Below, piece by piece: positions 17,378 to 26,752 of a DNA stretch of 64,000 nt. Made by a program: the position numbers and the translations under genes. Source of the DNA: Verrucomicrobiaceae bacterium. Lineage in GTDB: Bacteria > Verrucomicrobiota > Verrucomicrobiia > Opitutales > Intestinicryptomonadaceae. Below the pieces are notes generated by a model. That model saw nothing but the letters and a program-made list of their open reading frames with translations. It was not told the origin of the DNA and ran no database searches. How positions within the stretch are numbered: the first letter of the stretch is position 1; the number at the start of each line of letters is the position of its first letter. Location of the stretch: contig SUVO01000009.1 in NCBI GenBank assembly GCA_015061955.1, positions 51,031 to 115,030 on the forward strand. Direction: 5' to 3'.

Positions 17378-19120
17378 ATGAAGAAGTATTCTAGATATTT
17401 AGCTTATGTAAAACCTCGAATTTGGTATTTGATTGCAGCCATAATTATGGGGTTAATTTTTGGTGCATCGAGTGGTTTCGGTATGCCTTTGATATTTGAT
17501 AAAGTTCTGAAGCAGATTTTTATCCCAGCTGATGGCGTATCGTATTCTATTATGCACGTTTTAGGTATAGCTGCGTTGATACCAATGATTTTCGTAATAC
17601 GTGCAGTTTCTGGTTTTATAAGTGGATATTTAATGAGCTTTATATCGTTGGAAGTTTTGCGTGCTATAAAACAAGATTTGTTTTCAGCTGTACAAGATTA
17701 TCCACTTTCGTTTTTTGATAAACATACAACGGGCGACTTATTTGTACGTTTGAGTACCGACACTCAAGCTGTACAGAATGTATTGCTTTCGTTTGCATCA
17801 GAAATGTTGCGTCAGCCAGTGCAGGTTATTGGAGCTATAAGCTTCTTGGTGTATATGTGCTTTACAAATGGTGATGTTGTATTTTTGTTAGTGTTTATTG
17901 CTGCAGTGCCATTTTGTATTTTGCCAGTACAGATTATCAGAAAAAAATTCAAACTTAATGCTAAGTTGGCAGCACAAACTCAAGGTAAAATAGCCCAGCA
18001 TTTTAACGAAAACCTTGCCGCAGCACACGAAGTTCGAGTATTTAATTTACAAGAATCACAAAAGAGTAAGTTTTACGATTTAAATTTGTATTTTCAGCGT
18101 TTAGTTTTGAAAATTTCTAAGTACGAGCTTATGCAACAGCCTCTTATGGAAGTTCTTGCGGCGTTAATGGTTTCTATCACATTCGTATATGCGTATACGG
18201 CAAAGATTGATTTCTCTACATTTGCGGCAATAGGGGCTGCGTTGTACTTTACAATAGACCCAATTAAGAGGATAGTCAGAATGTGGTCAGACTTCATAAA
18301 GATAACGCCATCGTTTGAACGTTTGAATGAAGTTTTAGATTATGTTTCAACAGTTCCCGAAGCTAAAAATCCTGTATCGGTTGATAATTTAAAAGGGGAA
18401 ATTGTTTTTGAAAATGTAAACTTTTCGTATTCAGATAAACCTGTTTTGAATAATGCCAGCATTGTAATTCCAGCAGGTACAAGTTGTGCATTAGTTGGTG
18501 GCTCTGGAGCTGGAAAAAGTACTTTTGCTAAGCTTGCAATGCGTTTTTACGATCCAATATCAGGATCCATAAAAATCGACAGTATAAATTTAAAAGATAT
18601 TAGCTCTTTTGATTTGCGTAAAAATTTAGGTTCTGTTCCACAATATCCAGTTTTGTTTAACGATTCCGTTTATAATAATATAGCGTTGGCAAAACCTGAT
18701 GCTACTAAAGAAGAAGTTTACGCAGCAGCAAAAGCCGCTTATGCGCACGATTTTATAACAGAGCTTGAAGATGGCTACAACACTATTGTTGGTGAGCGTG
18801 GTGATAGACTTTCGGGGGGGCAAAAACAGCGTATAGCACTTGCTCGAGTTTTTTTGAAAAATCCACCTTTTATAGTTTTAGACGAAGCTACATCGGCTCT
18901 TGATGTCAACAGCGAAGCATTTATTCAACAGGCAATCGATAAGCTCATGGAAAATAGAACAATGTTTATTATTGCACATCGTTTTAGTACTATTCGCAAT
19001 GTTCAAAAAATAATAGTGTTTCACGAGGGTAATATTATTGATTTCGGTACGCCTCAAGAATTGTATGAACGTTGTGAGCATTATAGGTCGCTCTACGATA
19101 AACAGGCATCGTTGATATAG
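17378..19120 (+). CDS. MsbA-like ABC exporter (fused membrane and ATPase domains)
   Basis: 580 residues from ATG 17378 (MKKYSRYLAYVKP), which fits the usual start of MsbA-type exporters; an in-frame ATG at 17339 lies directly after the upstream terminator. Six membrane segments occupy about residues 15-320. The ATPase domain has Walker A GGSGAGKST, signature LSGGQKQR, Walker B FIVLDEATSALD and switch His in IIAHRFSTI. It is probably a lipid or lipopeptide flippase; MsbA itself flips lipid A-core at the inner membrane. The signature Gly-Gly is encoded within a G7 run at 18814-18820. No lpx gene is adjacent to prove lipid A transport. Confidence 0.85.
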   Translation: MKKYSRYLAYVKPRIWYLIAAIIMGLIFGASSGFGMPLIFDKVLKQIFIPADGVSYSIMHVLGIAALIPMIFVIRAVSGFISGYLMSFISLEVLRAIKQDLFSAVQDYPLSFFDKHTTGDLFVRLSTDTQAVQNVLLSFASEMLRQPVQVIGAISFLVYMCFTNGDVVFLLVFIAAVPFCILPVQIIRKKFKLNAKLAAQTQGKIAQHFNENLAAAHEVRVFNLQESQKSKFYDLNLYFQRLVLKISKYELMQQPLMEVLAALMVSITFVYAYTAKIDFSTFAAIGAALYFTIDPIKRIVRMWSDFIKITPSFERLNEVLDYVSTVPEAKNPVSVDNLKGEIVFENVNFSYSDKPVLNNASIVIPAGTSCALVGGSGAGKSTFAKLAMRFYDPISGSIKIDSINLKDISSFDLRKNLGSVPQYPVLFNDSVYNNIALAKPDATKEEVYAAAKAAYAHDFITELEDGYNTIVGERGDRLSGGQKQRIALARVFLKNPPFIVLDEATSALDVNSEAFIQQAIDKLMENRTMFIIAHRFSTIRNVQKIIVFHEGNIIDFGTPQELYERCEHYRSLYDKQASLI

Positions 19121-19122
19121 TG

Positions 19123-19172
19123 GAATGTAATTTTTACATTCAACTTGACAGGCAATAAATATCATCTATGAT
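19123..19172 (+). promoter_or_regulatory. Strong promoter with upstream inverted repeat
   Basis: TTGACA (19145-19150), a 16-base spacer and TATGAT (19167-19172) form the best sigma-70-type promoter in the window, reading into the MFS gene. Immediately upstream, GAATGTAA (19123-19130) / TTACATTC (19134-19141) is an 8-bp inverted repeat with a 3-base centre, a possible operator or a weak terminator of the preceding gene. Confidence 0.6.
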
Positions 19173-19244
19173 TTTTTATATTTATGGGGAGATGAAAAGT
19201 CTTTTATAAATTAACAACATATATTAACTAAAATTCTGTTAAAA

Positions 19245-20627
19245 ATGGCTCATGATATCGCAAAAAAAGATGGCGGATTTTACAAGTGGGAGGTCTTAAT
19301 CCTTTTGTGGTTCGCATATTGGTTTAATCAGGCAGATCGCCAAATATACAACGCTTTGCTTCCAGACATTATGCCTTCGTTGGGTATGGGAGCTTCTGAG
19401 GCAGGGCTTGTTGCGACTGTCTTTATGTGGGTATTGGCTGTGTGTTTCCCATTTGCAGGGTTTGCAGTTGATCGCTTTGGTAAAAAGGGTATAATTGTGG
19501 CAAGTTTGGTGTTATGGAGTGCCGCAACAGTTATATCGGGTTTTTGTAGTGCATTTTTCTTGTTCATTTTGTTCCGTTGCGTAGCAACTGGTGTTGGTGA
19601 AGGTTTCTTTGCACCAGCAGCTTATTCGTCTTTGTCGGAATACCACGATAAAGATACTCGAGCAACAGCTATGGGTATATTTACAACAGCTCAATATTTG
19701 GGTATTGTAATTTGTGGTGTAATGGCAACTTGGTTGGCAAAGCAATGGAACGATCTCAAAGCTTCAGGTTGTTTAGAAAGCTTGGGCTTTTTAGGTCAAT
19801 TAGAAGGTTGGCGTGTAGTATTTGCATTGTTTGGTACGCTTGGTGTATTGCTTGGTGTTGTTATTTTACTTCGCTTAAGAGATAAAAATCCACCAGCATA
19901 TAAATCAGGCGAAAAAACCGATAATGTTCCTATTTTAGAGACAATAAAAATGTTTTTCTCAAATCCATCGGCAATATTGTTAACTGTTGCTTTTAGTGGT
20001 GTAGTTATGGTAATTCAGGCGTTTTTGACATGGTCAACAGTGTATTTGCACGAAACATTGCATCTTGATAAAGTATCGGCAGGATTACACGCTGTGTTGT
20101 GGTTGCACCTTGGTGGTATAGTTGGTATTCTCATTGCGGGAAAACTTTCTGACTACTTAGCTATGAAAAAAGTTCAATATCGTGTTTTGATGCAGAGTTT
20201 TGGCTATATAATGGCAGTTCCATTTATCGTGTTGGTAGGTTTTTCAGACGATGCTACTACACTTTTGGGAATGTCGGCTACAACAATGTCGATAGCAACT
20301 CCATTCTTACTTGTGTGTGTAGGTATGACATTTATGGGGTTCTTTAGAGCTTTCTACGATGCTAATATTTATCCAACGTTGTACGATGTAGTTCCAGCAA
20401 AATGTCGAGGTTCGGCAACTGGCATAATGTTGTTTGTTGGTTTCTTGATGGCTTCACCAGGACCATGGGTATTAGGTAAGTTAAAGGAAATGGTAGGGTT
20501 GTCGTGTGGTATTGCATCGTTGGCAATAGTATGGCTTGTTCTTGGTATAATGCTGTTGTTTGTTTACAAATTCACATATGCTAAAGATTGTAAGAAGGCT
20601 CTTGATGTGGATAAGATTTCTGAATAA
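19245..20627 (+). CDS. Major facilitator superfamily transporter
   Basis: 460 residues, 12 membrane segments. The N-terminal WFAYWFNQADRQIYNALLPDIMPSLG with its conserved DRQ and the loop VDRFGKKG (the MFS motif A, normally GxLaDrxGrR) identify the family. GVGEGFFAPAAYSSLSEY and the C-terminal half GKLSDYLAMKKVQYR complete the duplicated fold. It resembles the anion:cation symporter/Spinster-like branch, whose members carry sugar acids, organic anions or lipids; the substrate is not predictable. It is a single-gene unit with its own promoter (19145-19172) and terminator. No Shine-Dalgarno sequence is visible before the ATG. Confidence 0.85.
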   Translation: MAHDIAKKDGGFYKWEVLILLWFAYWFNQADRQIYNALLPDIMPSLGMGASEAGLVATVFMWVLAVCFPFAGFAVDRFGKKGIIVASLVLWSAATVISGFCSAFFLFILFRCVATGVGEGFFAPAAYSSLSEYHDKDTRATAMGIFTTAQYLGIVICGVMATWLAKQWNDLKASGCLESLGFLGQLEGWRVVFALFGTLGVLLGVVILLRLRDKNPPAYKSGEKTDNVPILETIKMFFSNPSAILLTVAFSGVVMVIQAFLTWSTVYLHETLHLDKVSAGLHAVLWLHLGGIVGILIAGKLSDYLAMKKVQYRVLMQSFGYIMAVPFIVLVGFSDDATTLLGMSATTMSIATPFLLVCVGMTFMGFFRAFYDANIYPTLYDVVPAKCRGSATGIMLFVGFLMASPGPWVLGKLKEMVGLSCGIASLAIVWLVLGIMLLFVYKFTYAKDCKKALDVDKISE

Positions 20628-20646
20628 AAAATCACAAAAGTTTACT

Positions 20647-20680
20647 AAAAACGCGTCGTTACCGACGCGTTTTTGTTTTT
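20647..20680 (+). terminator. Intrinsic terminator after MFS gene
   Basis: A perfect 12-bp stem AAAAACGCGTCG (20647-20658) / CGACGCGTTTTT (20663-20674), loop TTAC, followed by GTTTTT. Confidence 0.9.
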
Positions 20681-20773
20681 ACTTGTTTTTTGTCTTTTTT
20701 ATAAAACTTTGAGCATTTAAAAAAGGTTGATTTTTTGTGAAATAAGAATAGAGTTTACGCATTATTTAATACT

Positions 20774-21283
20774 ATGGATAATTGTATTCAGAATTTTGAT
20801 GCACAAAGTGAACGTGGTTTTATACATACGCGTTTAGATGCAGTTATAAATTGGGTCAGAGCAAATTCGATTTGGCCTCAGCCTATGGGGCTTGCGTGTT
20901 GTGCTATTGAGTTGATGGCAGTAGGTGGCTCGAGATTTGATATTGCACGATTTGGAGCCGAAGTTATGCGTTTTTCTCCACGTCAGAGCGATTGTATGAT
21001 AGTTGCGGGCACAGTTACTTACAAAATGGCAGGTGCTGTTAAGCGTGTTTACGATCAAATGGCAGAACCTAAGTGGGTTATAGCAATGGGGGCATGTGCA
21101 TGTTCTGGTGGTATGTTCCGTACATATTCAACACTTCAAGGGGTAGATAAAATTATTCCAGTAGATGTTTATGTTAGTGGTTGTCCGACTCGCCCCGAAG
21201 CATTGCTTGATGCGTTGGTATCGCTACAAAATAAAATTCGCAATACAAAAGGGTCTGCAAAGGGATTATTTACAGCAAAGTAA
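20774..21283 (+). CDS. nuoB: NADH-quinone oxidoreductase subunit B
   Basis: 169 residues. It carries the N2 [4Fe-4S] cluster of complex I: tandem Cys in [10 protein letters not shown], a third Cys in MGACACSGG and the fourth in [26 protein letters not shown] and WVIAMGAC are highly conserved. N2 hands electrons to quinone at the junction of the peripheral and membrane arms. It is the first gene of the nuo operon here; nuoA, which normally precedes it, is absent, since the 100 bases before it contain only a terminator and AT-rich leader. Confidence 0.95.
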   Translation: MDNCIQNFDAQSERGFIHTRLDAVINWVRANSIWPQPMGLACCAIELMAVGGSRFDIARFGAEVMRFSPRQSDCMIVAGTVTYKMAGAVKRVYDQMAEPKWVIAMGACACSGGMFRTYSTLQGVDKIIPVDVYVSGCPTRPEALLDALVSLQNKIRNTKGSAKGLFTAK

Positions 21284-21292
21284 GGCGTTGTT

Positions 21293-21904
21293 ATGCAAGA
21301 AAAACTAATTTCAGAATTTCCAGAAACGCTGAGTGTTAGAAAATCGATTGATGGCATATTGGCGTTTAATTGTAATAAAAATGTGCTTTTACGCGTTGCT
21401 TCAAGATTGCGTGATGAATACGAATTTCAGGTGCTGACCGATTTAGCGTCAATAGATATGGGTGTTGATGCTGGTAATAGTCGTTTTGGTGCAGTGTATC
21501 ATTTTTATTCGCATACAAAAAAGATGTATGTAAGAGTTGTTGCTATGTGCGATAGTTCTGAAAGCCCTACATTGCCATCGTTGTGCAGTGTGTACAAGGG
21601 AGCCGATTGGCTCGAACGTGAGGCATACGATCTTATGGGTATCGTTTTTGAAGGGCATCCTTCGTTGCGTAGAATTTTGATGTGGGATGGTTATCCGTAT
21701 CACCCACTGCGTAAAGATTTTCCTCTTGCTGGTAAAGAAGCTCCATTGCCTCCAACATTCGAGGGTAATGAAGATGCTACAAGTGTGATTCCCGCGCCAG
21801 AAGAAGGAGGTCCGTTCCATTCGCCAAATACGGGAGTTCGCTTTGCTTCGGAGAGAGAGCCTCGTAGTGTTGAGGGAGGTTTAGAAACTATCGACAACAT
21901 TTAA
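21293..21904 (+). CDS. nuoC: NADH-quinone oxidoreductase subunit C
   Basis: 203 residues. The 30-kDa subunit signature is clear: SVYKGADWLEREAYDLMGIVF, then GHPSLRRILM, GYPYHPLRKDFPL. NuoC lies in the peripheral arm near the quinone site. Unlike E. coli, where nuoC and nuoD are fused, they are separate here. The C-terminal 45 residues (TSVIPAPEEGGPFHSPNTG and following) are a Pro/Gly/Glu-rich tail beyond the core domain. Confidence 0.93.
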   Translation: MQEKLISEFPETLSVRKSIDGILAFNCNKNVLLRVASRLRDEYEFQVLTDLASIDMGVDAGNSRFGAVYHFYSHTKKMYVRVVAMCDSSESPTLPSLCSVYKGADWLEREAYDLMGIVFEGHPSLRRILMWDGYPYHPLRKDFPLAGKEAPLPPTFEGNEDATSVIPAPEEGGPFHSPNTGVRFASEREPRSVEGGLETIDNI

Positions 21905-21916
21905 ATTTTGTCAATT

Positions 21917-23137
21917 ATGGAGTACAAAGAATTTACATATCCAGAACCTGCCGGTCTTCAAGAAGAGCGAATAGGTGAAAAGATGATTGTCAACGTGGGG
22001 CCATCGCACCCAGCAACTCATGGTGTGTTGCGTCTGAAGTTAGAGTTAGATGGCGATTTAATTGTTCGTGCCGATCCAATTGTTGGGCAACTTCATCGCG
22101 GGCAAGAAAAAATTGCCGAAAATATGACTTACAATCAGTTTATACCTTTTACAGATAGACTCGATTACCTTGCTCCACTTTGTAATAATATAGCATTTGC
22201 TCAGTGTGTTGAAAAACTCGCTAATATCGAGATAACCGAGCGTTGTAAAACTATTCGTATAATCTGTTGCGAACTTTCAAGAATAGCTAGTCATTTAGTT
22301 GGCTTGGCTGCATACGCTATGGATGCTGGTTCTTGGACAGGCTTTATGTATTGCTTTACTCAGCGTGAAAAAATCTTAACGCTTTTTGAAGAACTCACTG
22401 GTGCTAGAATGACATCGTCGTACGCTCGTATTGGTGGATTGGCTCGCGATATTCCGGAAGGTTGGCTTGGTAGAGTAAATTCGTTTGCAAATCAATTTTT
22501 GCCAAAGTTAGATGAAATTGATAACCTAATTACAAGAAACAGAATATTTGTAGATAGAGCAGTTGGTATTGGTGTTGTCTCAAAAGAAATGGCAATGCAG
22601 TGGGGATTAACTGGTGCAAATCTTCGAGCAAGTGGAGTAGCAAGCGATATTCGTAAAGATGTGCCTTACTTGGGATATGAAGATTACGATTTTGACGTTG
22701 TAATTGGTGTAAATGGCGACTCGTACGATAGATGGATGGTGCGCATTGAAGAAATGCGTCAGAGTATAAGAATTGTGCGACAGGCAATAGAAAAGATGCC
22801 AGAAGGTGCAGTAAGTGTTGCAAATCCTAAAATCACATTGCCTCAAAAAGATGGAGTGCAACGCAATATGGAAGATTTAATAAATAACTTCCTTGTAATA
22901 ACGCAAGGTCCAGATATTCCAGAGGGTGAGGCATATTTTGAAGCCGATAATCCAAAGGGAGCGTTGGGGTTCTATATTATGTCGAAGGGTGGTGGTGTGC
23001 CGTATCGTGTTAAAATTCGCGCACCTTCGTTTGTGAGCTTGAGTGCTATGCAAGAAATTCTTCCAGGGCATCACTTTAGCGATATAGCTGTAATTTTGGG
23101 TTCGTTCGACTTTGTGTTGGGCGAGTGCGATAGATAG
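21917..23137 (+). CDS. nuoD: NADH-quinone oxidoreductase subunit D
   Basis: 406 residues from ATG 21917; a TTG at 21908 would add three residues. The 49-kDa subunit motifs are present: NVGPSHPATHGVLRL, ADPIVGQLHRGQEKIAE, NQFIPFTDRLDYLAP, and the C-terminal ILGSFDFVLGECDR. It forms part of the quinone-binding pocket with NuoB, and is evolutionarily related to the large subunit of NiFe hydrogenases. It begins about a dozen bases after nuoC ends. Confidence 0.95.
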   Translation: MEYKEFTYPEPAGLQEERIGEKMIVNVGPSHPATHGVLRLKLELDGDLIVRADPIVGQLHRGQEKIAENMTYNQFIPFTDRLDYLAPLCNNIAFAQCVEKLANIEITERCKTIRIICCELSRIASHLVGLAAYAMDAGSWTGFMYCFTQREKILTLFEELTGARMTSSYARIGGLARDIPEGWLGRVNSFANQFLPKLDEIDNLITRNRIFVDRAVGIGVVSKEMAMQWGLTGANLRASGVASDIRKDVPYLGYEDYDFDVVIGVNGDSYDRWMVRIEEMRQSIRIVRQAIEKMPEGAVSVANPKITLPQKDGVQRNMEDLINNFLVITQGPDIPEGEAYFEADNPKGALGFYIMSKGGGVPYRVKIRAPSFVSLSAMQEILPGHHFSDIAVILGSFDFVLGECDR

Positions 23138-23151
23138 AAGAAAGTAAATTC

Positions 23152-23709
23152 ATGAATATTACTTCTGAAATAGAAAAAAAGTGCCAAGAAATCATAGCAC
23201 AGTATCCGAAAAAAAAGTCGGCTGCTATGATAATGATGCACTACATTCAAGAACAATTCGGATATTTTGATGATGAAGCAATACGCTTTGTTGCACGTCA
23301 GCTTGAAGTTGAGCCAATTGAAGTGTATGGTATGCTTACGTTCTATCCAATGTATTCCGATAAACCACGTGGCAGAGTACATATTAAAGTTTGCAGAACG
23401 CTCTCGTGTGCGTTGGCTGGGTCTGTTGAGTTTGGTAAAGAGTTGGCTGAAAAGCTCAATTGTAAAATGGGCGAAACCACATCAGATGGCGTGTATACAA
23501 TAGAGTTTGTAGAGTGCTTAGGTAATTGTGCTAAAGCAGCTAATGTGCAAGTTAATGATAAACTTTTTGAAGGCGTGCGTAGAGAAGATGTTGAAAAGTT
23601 TATCGAAAAAATAAATGTTCTTGATGCTGATGGTTCGTTGGCACCCAAATCGGCATTTGATAAACCTCAGGGTGAGGGCGATATTCAATCTCCAGCATAT
23701 AAGGGCTAA
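23152..23709 (+). CDS. nuoE: NADH-quinone oxidoreductase subunit E
   Basis: 185 residues. The thioredoxin-like [2Fe-2S] domain has its four Cys in CRTLSC and ECLGNC, separated by about 36 residues. The N-terminal helical part (AAMIMMHYIQEQFGYF, GMLTFYPMY) is typical. It binds cluster N1a next to the FMN site of NuoF. The ATG follows nuoD by 14 bases with GAAGAAAG as a weak Shine-Dalgarno sequence. The last 30 residues form a family-variable tail. Confidence 0.94.
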   Translation: MNITSEIEKKCQEIIAQYPKKKSAAMIMMHYIQEQFGYFDDEAIRFVARQLEVEPIEVYGMLTFYPMYSDKPRGRVHIKVCRTLSCALAGSVEFGKELAEKLNCKMGETTSDGVYTIEFVECLGNCAKAANVQVNDKLFEGVRREDVEKFIEKINVLDADGSLAPKSAFDKPQGEGDIQSPAYKG

Positions 23710-23711
23710 GT

Positions 23712-25073
23712 ATGGCTATCGAAAATAGAATAATTTATAAGCATATTGATGTAGAAGGTTGGAACGCATCGCTCGAAAAATATATGTCGGACGGTGGTTA
23801 TGAAGTTTTGGCAGAAACAGTAAAGCGCGACAGAGCTGAATTGTGTGCCGAAATGGAGAAGTCGAAACTTAAAGGTAGAGGTGGTGCAGGCTTCCCAACT
23901 GGTATGAAATGGAAATTCCTCGATAGAAAAAGTGGAAAGCCTATCTATTTAGTTTGTAATGCCGACGAATCTGAACCAGGAACATGTAAAGACCGTCTTA
24001 TAATTTATCAAGATCCACATACGCTCATTGAAGGTATTATGTGTGCCGCATATGCTGTAAATGCTGCTCAGGCGTTTATTTATATCAGAGGGGAGTATAT
24101 AAATGGATATAGAATTTTGATAAACGCAATCGAAGAAGCCAAAGCTAAAGGTTTTGTTGGTAAAAATGTTTGTGGATCGGATTATAGTTGTGAAATAACT
24201 GTATGTAGGGGGGCTGGTTGTTACGTTTGTGGTGAAGAAACAGGCTTGATTTCTTCATTGGCTGGCGAGAGAGCGTATCCCCGTATAAAACCTCCATATT
24301 TTCCAGCTGTTATGGGGTTGTACGATTGTCCTACGGTTGTAAATAACGTAGAAACATTGTGTTGGGTTCCAAAGGTTTTCAAACTTGGTGGTGATGCTGT
24401 TTCAAAAATTGGAACACCACTCGATCCAGGAACACATATTTGGGGGGTCAGTGGTCAAGTTCAGAAACCTGGTCGATACGAAATCGAAACAGGCTCGTGT
24501 ACTCTTGGCGAACTCTTGTACGATTTGTGTGGTGGCCCGTTGGCTGGCAGACGTTTTAAGGCTGTAATTCCAGGTGGCTCGTCTATGAAAATTCTCAAGT
24601 GGGATGAAAAATTTATAATAAAAAATCCCGATGGTTCCGAAATAGAACGTCGAGTTGAAGATATTCCACTTGATGCAGTTTCTTTTCAACAATGTGGTAC
24701 AGCTATTGGTTCGTGTGGCATAATTGTTATGGATAATACCGTTGATATGCCAGAAGCGCTTGCAAACTTAAGTGCGTTCTACGCACACGAAAGTTGTGGG
24801 CAGTGTACACCATGTAGAGAAGGTACAATGTGGATGTCGCGTTTGACTAAACGTATTGCTTCTGGTGGTGGTAGAATTGAAGATGTCGACTTGCTCAAAA
24901 GTGTTGCCGATAATATTTGTGGTAGAACTATTTGTGCATTGGGCGAAGGTGCTGCATGGCCAGTGCAGAGTAATGTTGCAAAATTTAGAGAAGAATATCT
25001 GCAAAAAATCTCATCGCAAATTGCTCAAGGTGGCGAAGCGCGTGTAGATAACAATGCTTATCGATTGATTTAA
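23712..25073 (+). CDS. nuoF: NADH-quinone oxidoreductase subunit F (NADH/FMN-binding)
   Basis: 453 residues. NADH and FMN sites: KLKGRGGAGFPTGMKW and VCNADESEPGTCKDR; the last motif is usually EPGT(F/Y)KDR, so Cys replaces an aromatic residue. Cluster N3 ligands are in ESCGQCTPCREG plus a later Cys in GRTICALGEG. The subunit oxidises NADH and feeds electrons into the cluster chain. Two bases separate it from nuoE and one from nuoG, consistent with translational coupling. Confidence 0.95.
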   Translation: MAIENRIIYKHIDVEGWNASLEKYMSDGGYEVLAETVKRDRAELCAEMEKSKLKGRGGAGFPTGMKWKFLDRKSGKPIYLVCNADESEPGTCKDRLIIYQDPHTLIEGIMCAAYAVNAAQAFIYIRGEYINGYRILINAIEEAKAKGFVGKNVCGSDYSCEITVCRGAGCYVCGEETGLISSLAGERAYPRIKPPYFPAVMGLYDCPTVVNNVETLCWVPKVFKLGGDAVSKIGTPLDPGTHIWGVSGQVQKPGRYEIETGSCTLGELLYDLCGGPLAGRRFKAVIPGGSSMKILKWDEKFIIKNPDGSEIERRVEDIPLDAVSFQQCGTAIGSCGIIVMDNTVDMPEALANLSAFYAHESCGQCTPCREGTMWMSRLTKRIASGGGRIEDVDLLKSVADNICGRTICALGEGAAWPVQSNVAKFREEYLQKISSQIAQGGEARVDNNAYRLI

Positions 25074-25074
25074 C

Positions 25075-26736
25075 ATGGAAACGCAAAAGGTAAAAGTAAA
25101 TATCAACGGCGTAGACTATATGGTCGAAGCAGGGCTAAATATTTTAGAAGCCTGCAAGAGCGTCGGCGTGGAAATCCCGTTTTTCTGCTATCATCCAAGT
25201 CTTAAAGTGGCTGGTTCGTGCAGAATGTGTTTAATTCAAATGGGTACACCTGCTCGTGATAGAGCAACGGGCGAACCAGTTCTTGATGAAAATGGTGTCC
25301 AAAAAATAGCATGGATGCCCAAACCAGTAATTGCATGTGGTACAAATGTTTCGGAAGGTATGCACATAATTACTGATAATGAAATGGTCAAGGATTGTCG
25401 CAGAGGCGTTTTAGAGTTCTTATTGCTCAATCACCCATTAGATTGTCCGATTTGCGATAAAGCTGGCGAGTGCAAACTTCAGGAATATACGCATGTTTAT
25501 GGTCAAGAGCAGTCGAGATATGTAGAGGATAAAAACGTAAAACGTAAGAAGCGTCCGTTGGGTAGTAAGATAATGGTTGATGCCGAGCGTTGTATTCAGT
25601 GTTCGCGTTGTATTCGTTTTTGCAAAGAGTATATTGGCAGAAGTATAATGGGCTTCACAAAACGAGGCTCTAAGGTAGAAATCGGCTTTTACGATGATGC
25701 TGATAATGAAAGTAATTATTTGCTAAATATAGTTGATGGTTGCCCCGTAGGAGCTCTCACAGAAAAAGAATTCCGTTTCAAGATGAGAACATGGTTCTTG
25801 AAAACATCGGAAAGTATTTGTGGCGAAAGTAGTGCTGGGGTAAATACTCGTGTATGGTCGCGCGAGGGTAAAATTTACAGAATAACTCCACGTCAGAATG
25901 CATTGGTAAACGATATGTTTATGAGCGATACCGGACGTTATACTTTCAAAAAATACGAACAAAATCGTCTGGAACAAGCAAAAATAGATTCTACTCCTTG
26001 CGAAACCGAATATGCAATATTGCGTGCTTGCGACATTGCTAATATTGGCGATATTGCAATAGTTGCTAATGCTTGGCAGACAGTAGAAGAAATGTACTTG
26101 TTAAAAGACTTGTCTAAAACATGTAATATAGAAGTGTTTATGGCAAGCCATGTAGCTGAAGATGATAACAAATTAGTTTCAGCTGATAGAACACCTAATA
26201 TGCGTGGAGCTTTGACAACAGGGTTGGTTGATGAGTATCCAACGGCTACAGTTGAAAAGTTGGTTCAGAAGGTTCGCAATGGCGAAGTAAAAACTATTAT
26301 ATGTTTTGGCGAAGATTTGCTTGAAATTGGTTTTGATGCAAAAGATTTAAAAAACGTAAATATAGTTTATTGCGGAACTGTTGAGAACGAAACATCTAAG
26401 CAAGCAAAAATCTGTATTCCACTAAAAACTGAATTTGAAAAAGATGGTATGTGGATAAATCGTCAGTTCCGTTTGCAACGCTTTGTTAAGGCAGTAGATG
26501 CTCCGTCGGGTGCAGTATCTGATATTTGTTTGATTTCTGAAGTTTTGAAAAAGATTGGAAATCAAAACTTTACAACGCCGAGTGTCAATGATATTCGCGT
26601 GTTGATGTCGCAAAAAATACCTATGTTTGCTGGTTGCGAAAAGATTGGTTCAATGGGTATGTTGTTAGATGGCTCAAATTTTGCCAACATCGACTTCCCT
26701 GAAGAAGATGCAATAAACTTCAAAAAATGTAAATAA
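25075..26736 (+). CDS. nuoG: NADH-quinone oxidoreductase subunit G, short form
   Basis: 553 residues, well short of the roughly 900 of E. coli NuoG. The N-terminal ferredoxin-like domain has FFCYHPSLKVAGSCRMC; the second cluster region is HPLDCPICDKAGECKLQE; the third is ERCIQCSRCIRFC with GCPVGAL. The C-terminal half (VWSREGKIYRITPR, then a molybdopterin-oxidoreductase-like fold) is reduced, and the extra N7 cluster Cys motif of some species is not seen. It should still carry the electron path from NuoF to NuoI. Confidence 0.92.
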   Translation: METQKVKVNINGVDYMVEAGLNILEACKSVGVEIPFFCYHPSLKVAGSCRMCLIQMGTPARDRATGEPVLDENGVQKIAWMPKPVIACGTNVSEGMHIITDNEMVKDCRRGVLEFLLLNHPLDCPICDKAGECKLQEYTHVYGQEQSRYVEDKNVKRKKRPLGSKIMVDAERCIQCSRCIRFCKEYIGRSIMGFTKRGSKVEIGFYDDADNESNYLLNIVDGCPVGALTEKEFRFKMRTWFLKTSESICGESSAGVNTRVWSREGKIYRITPRQNALVNDMFMSDTGRYTFKKYEQNRLEQAKIDSTPCETEYAILRACDIANIGDIAIVANAWQTVEEMYLLKDLSKTCNIEVFMASHVAEDDNKLVSADRTPNMRGALTTGLVDEYPTATVEKLVQKVRNGEVKTIICFGEDLLEIGFDAKDLKNVNIVYCGTVENETSKQAKICIPLKTEFEKDGMWINRQFRLQRFVKAVDAPSGAVSDICLISEVLKKIGNQNFTTPSVNDIRVLMSQKIPMFAGCEKIGSMGMLLDGSNFANIDFPEEDAINFKKCK

Positions 26737-26752
26737 AGGACAATAGAATATT

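Noticed and set aside
18814-18820. G7 run in the MsbA-like gene as a phase-variation tract
   Set aside because: It encodes the invariant Ser-Gly-Gly of the ABC signature (LSGGQ); similar G6 runs occur at Gly-Gly codons in nuoL and nuoM. Codon choice explains it.
20681-20773. Hidden nuoA before nuoB
   Set aside because: Only about 90 AT-rich bases are available, too few for a 120-residue membrane protein, and no suitable frame exists.
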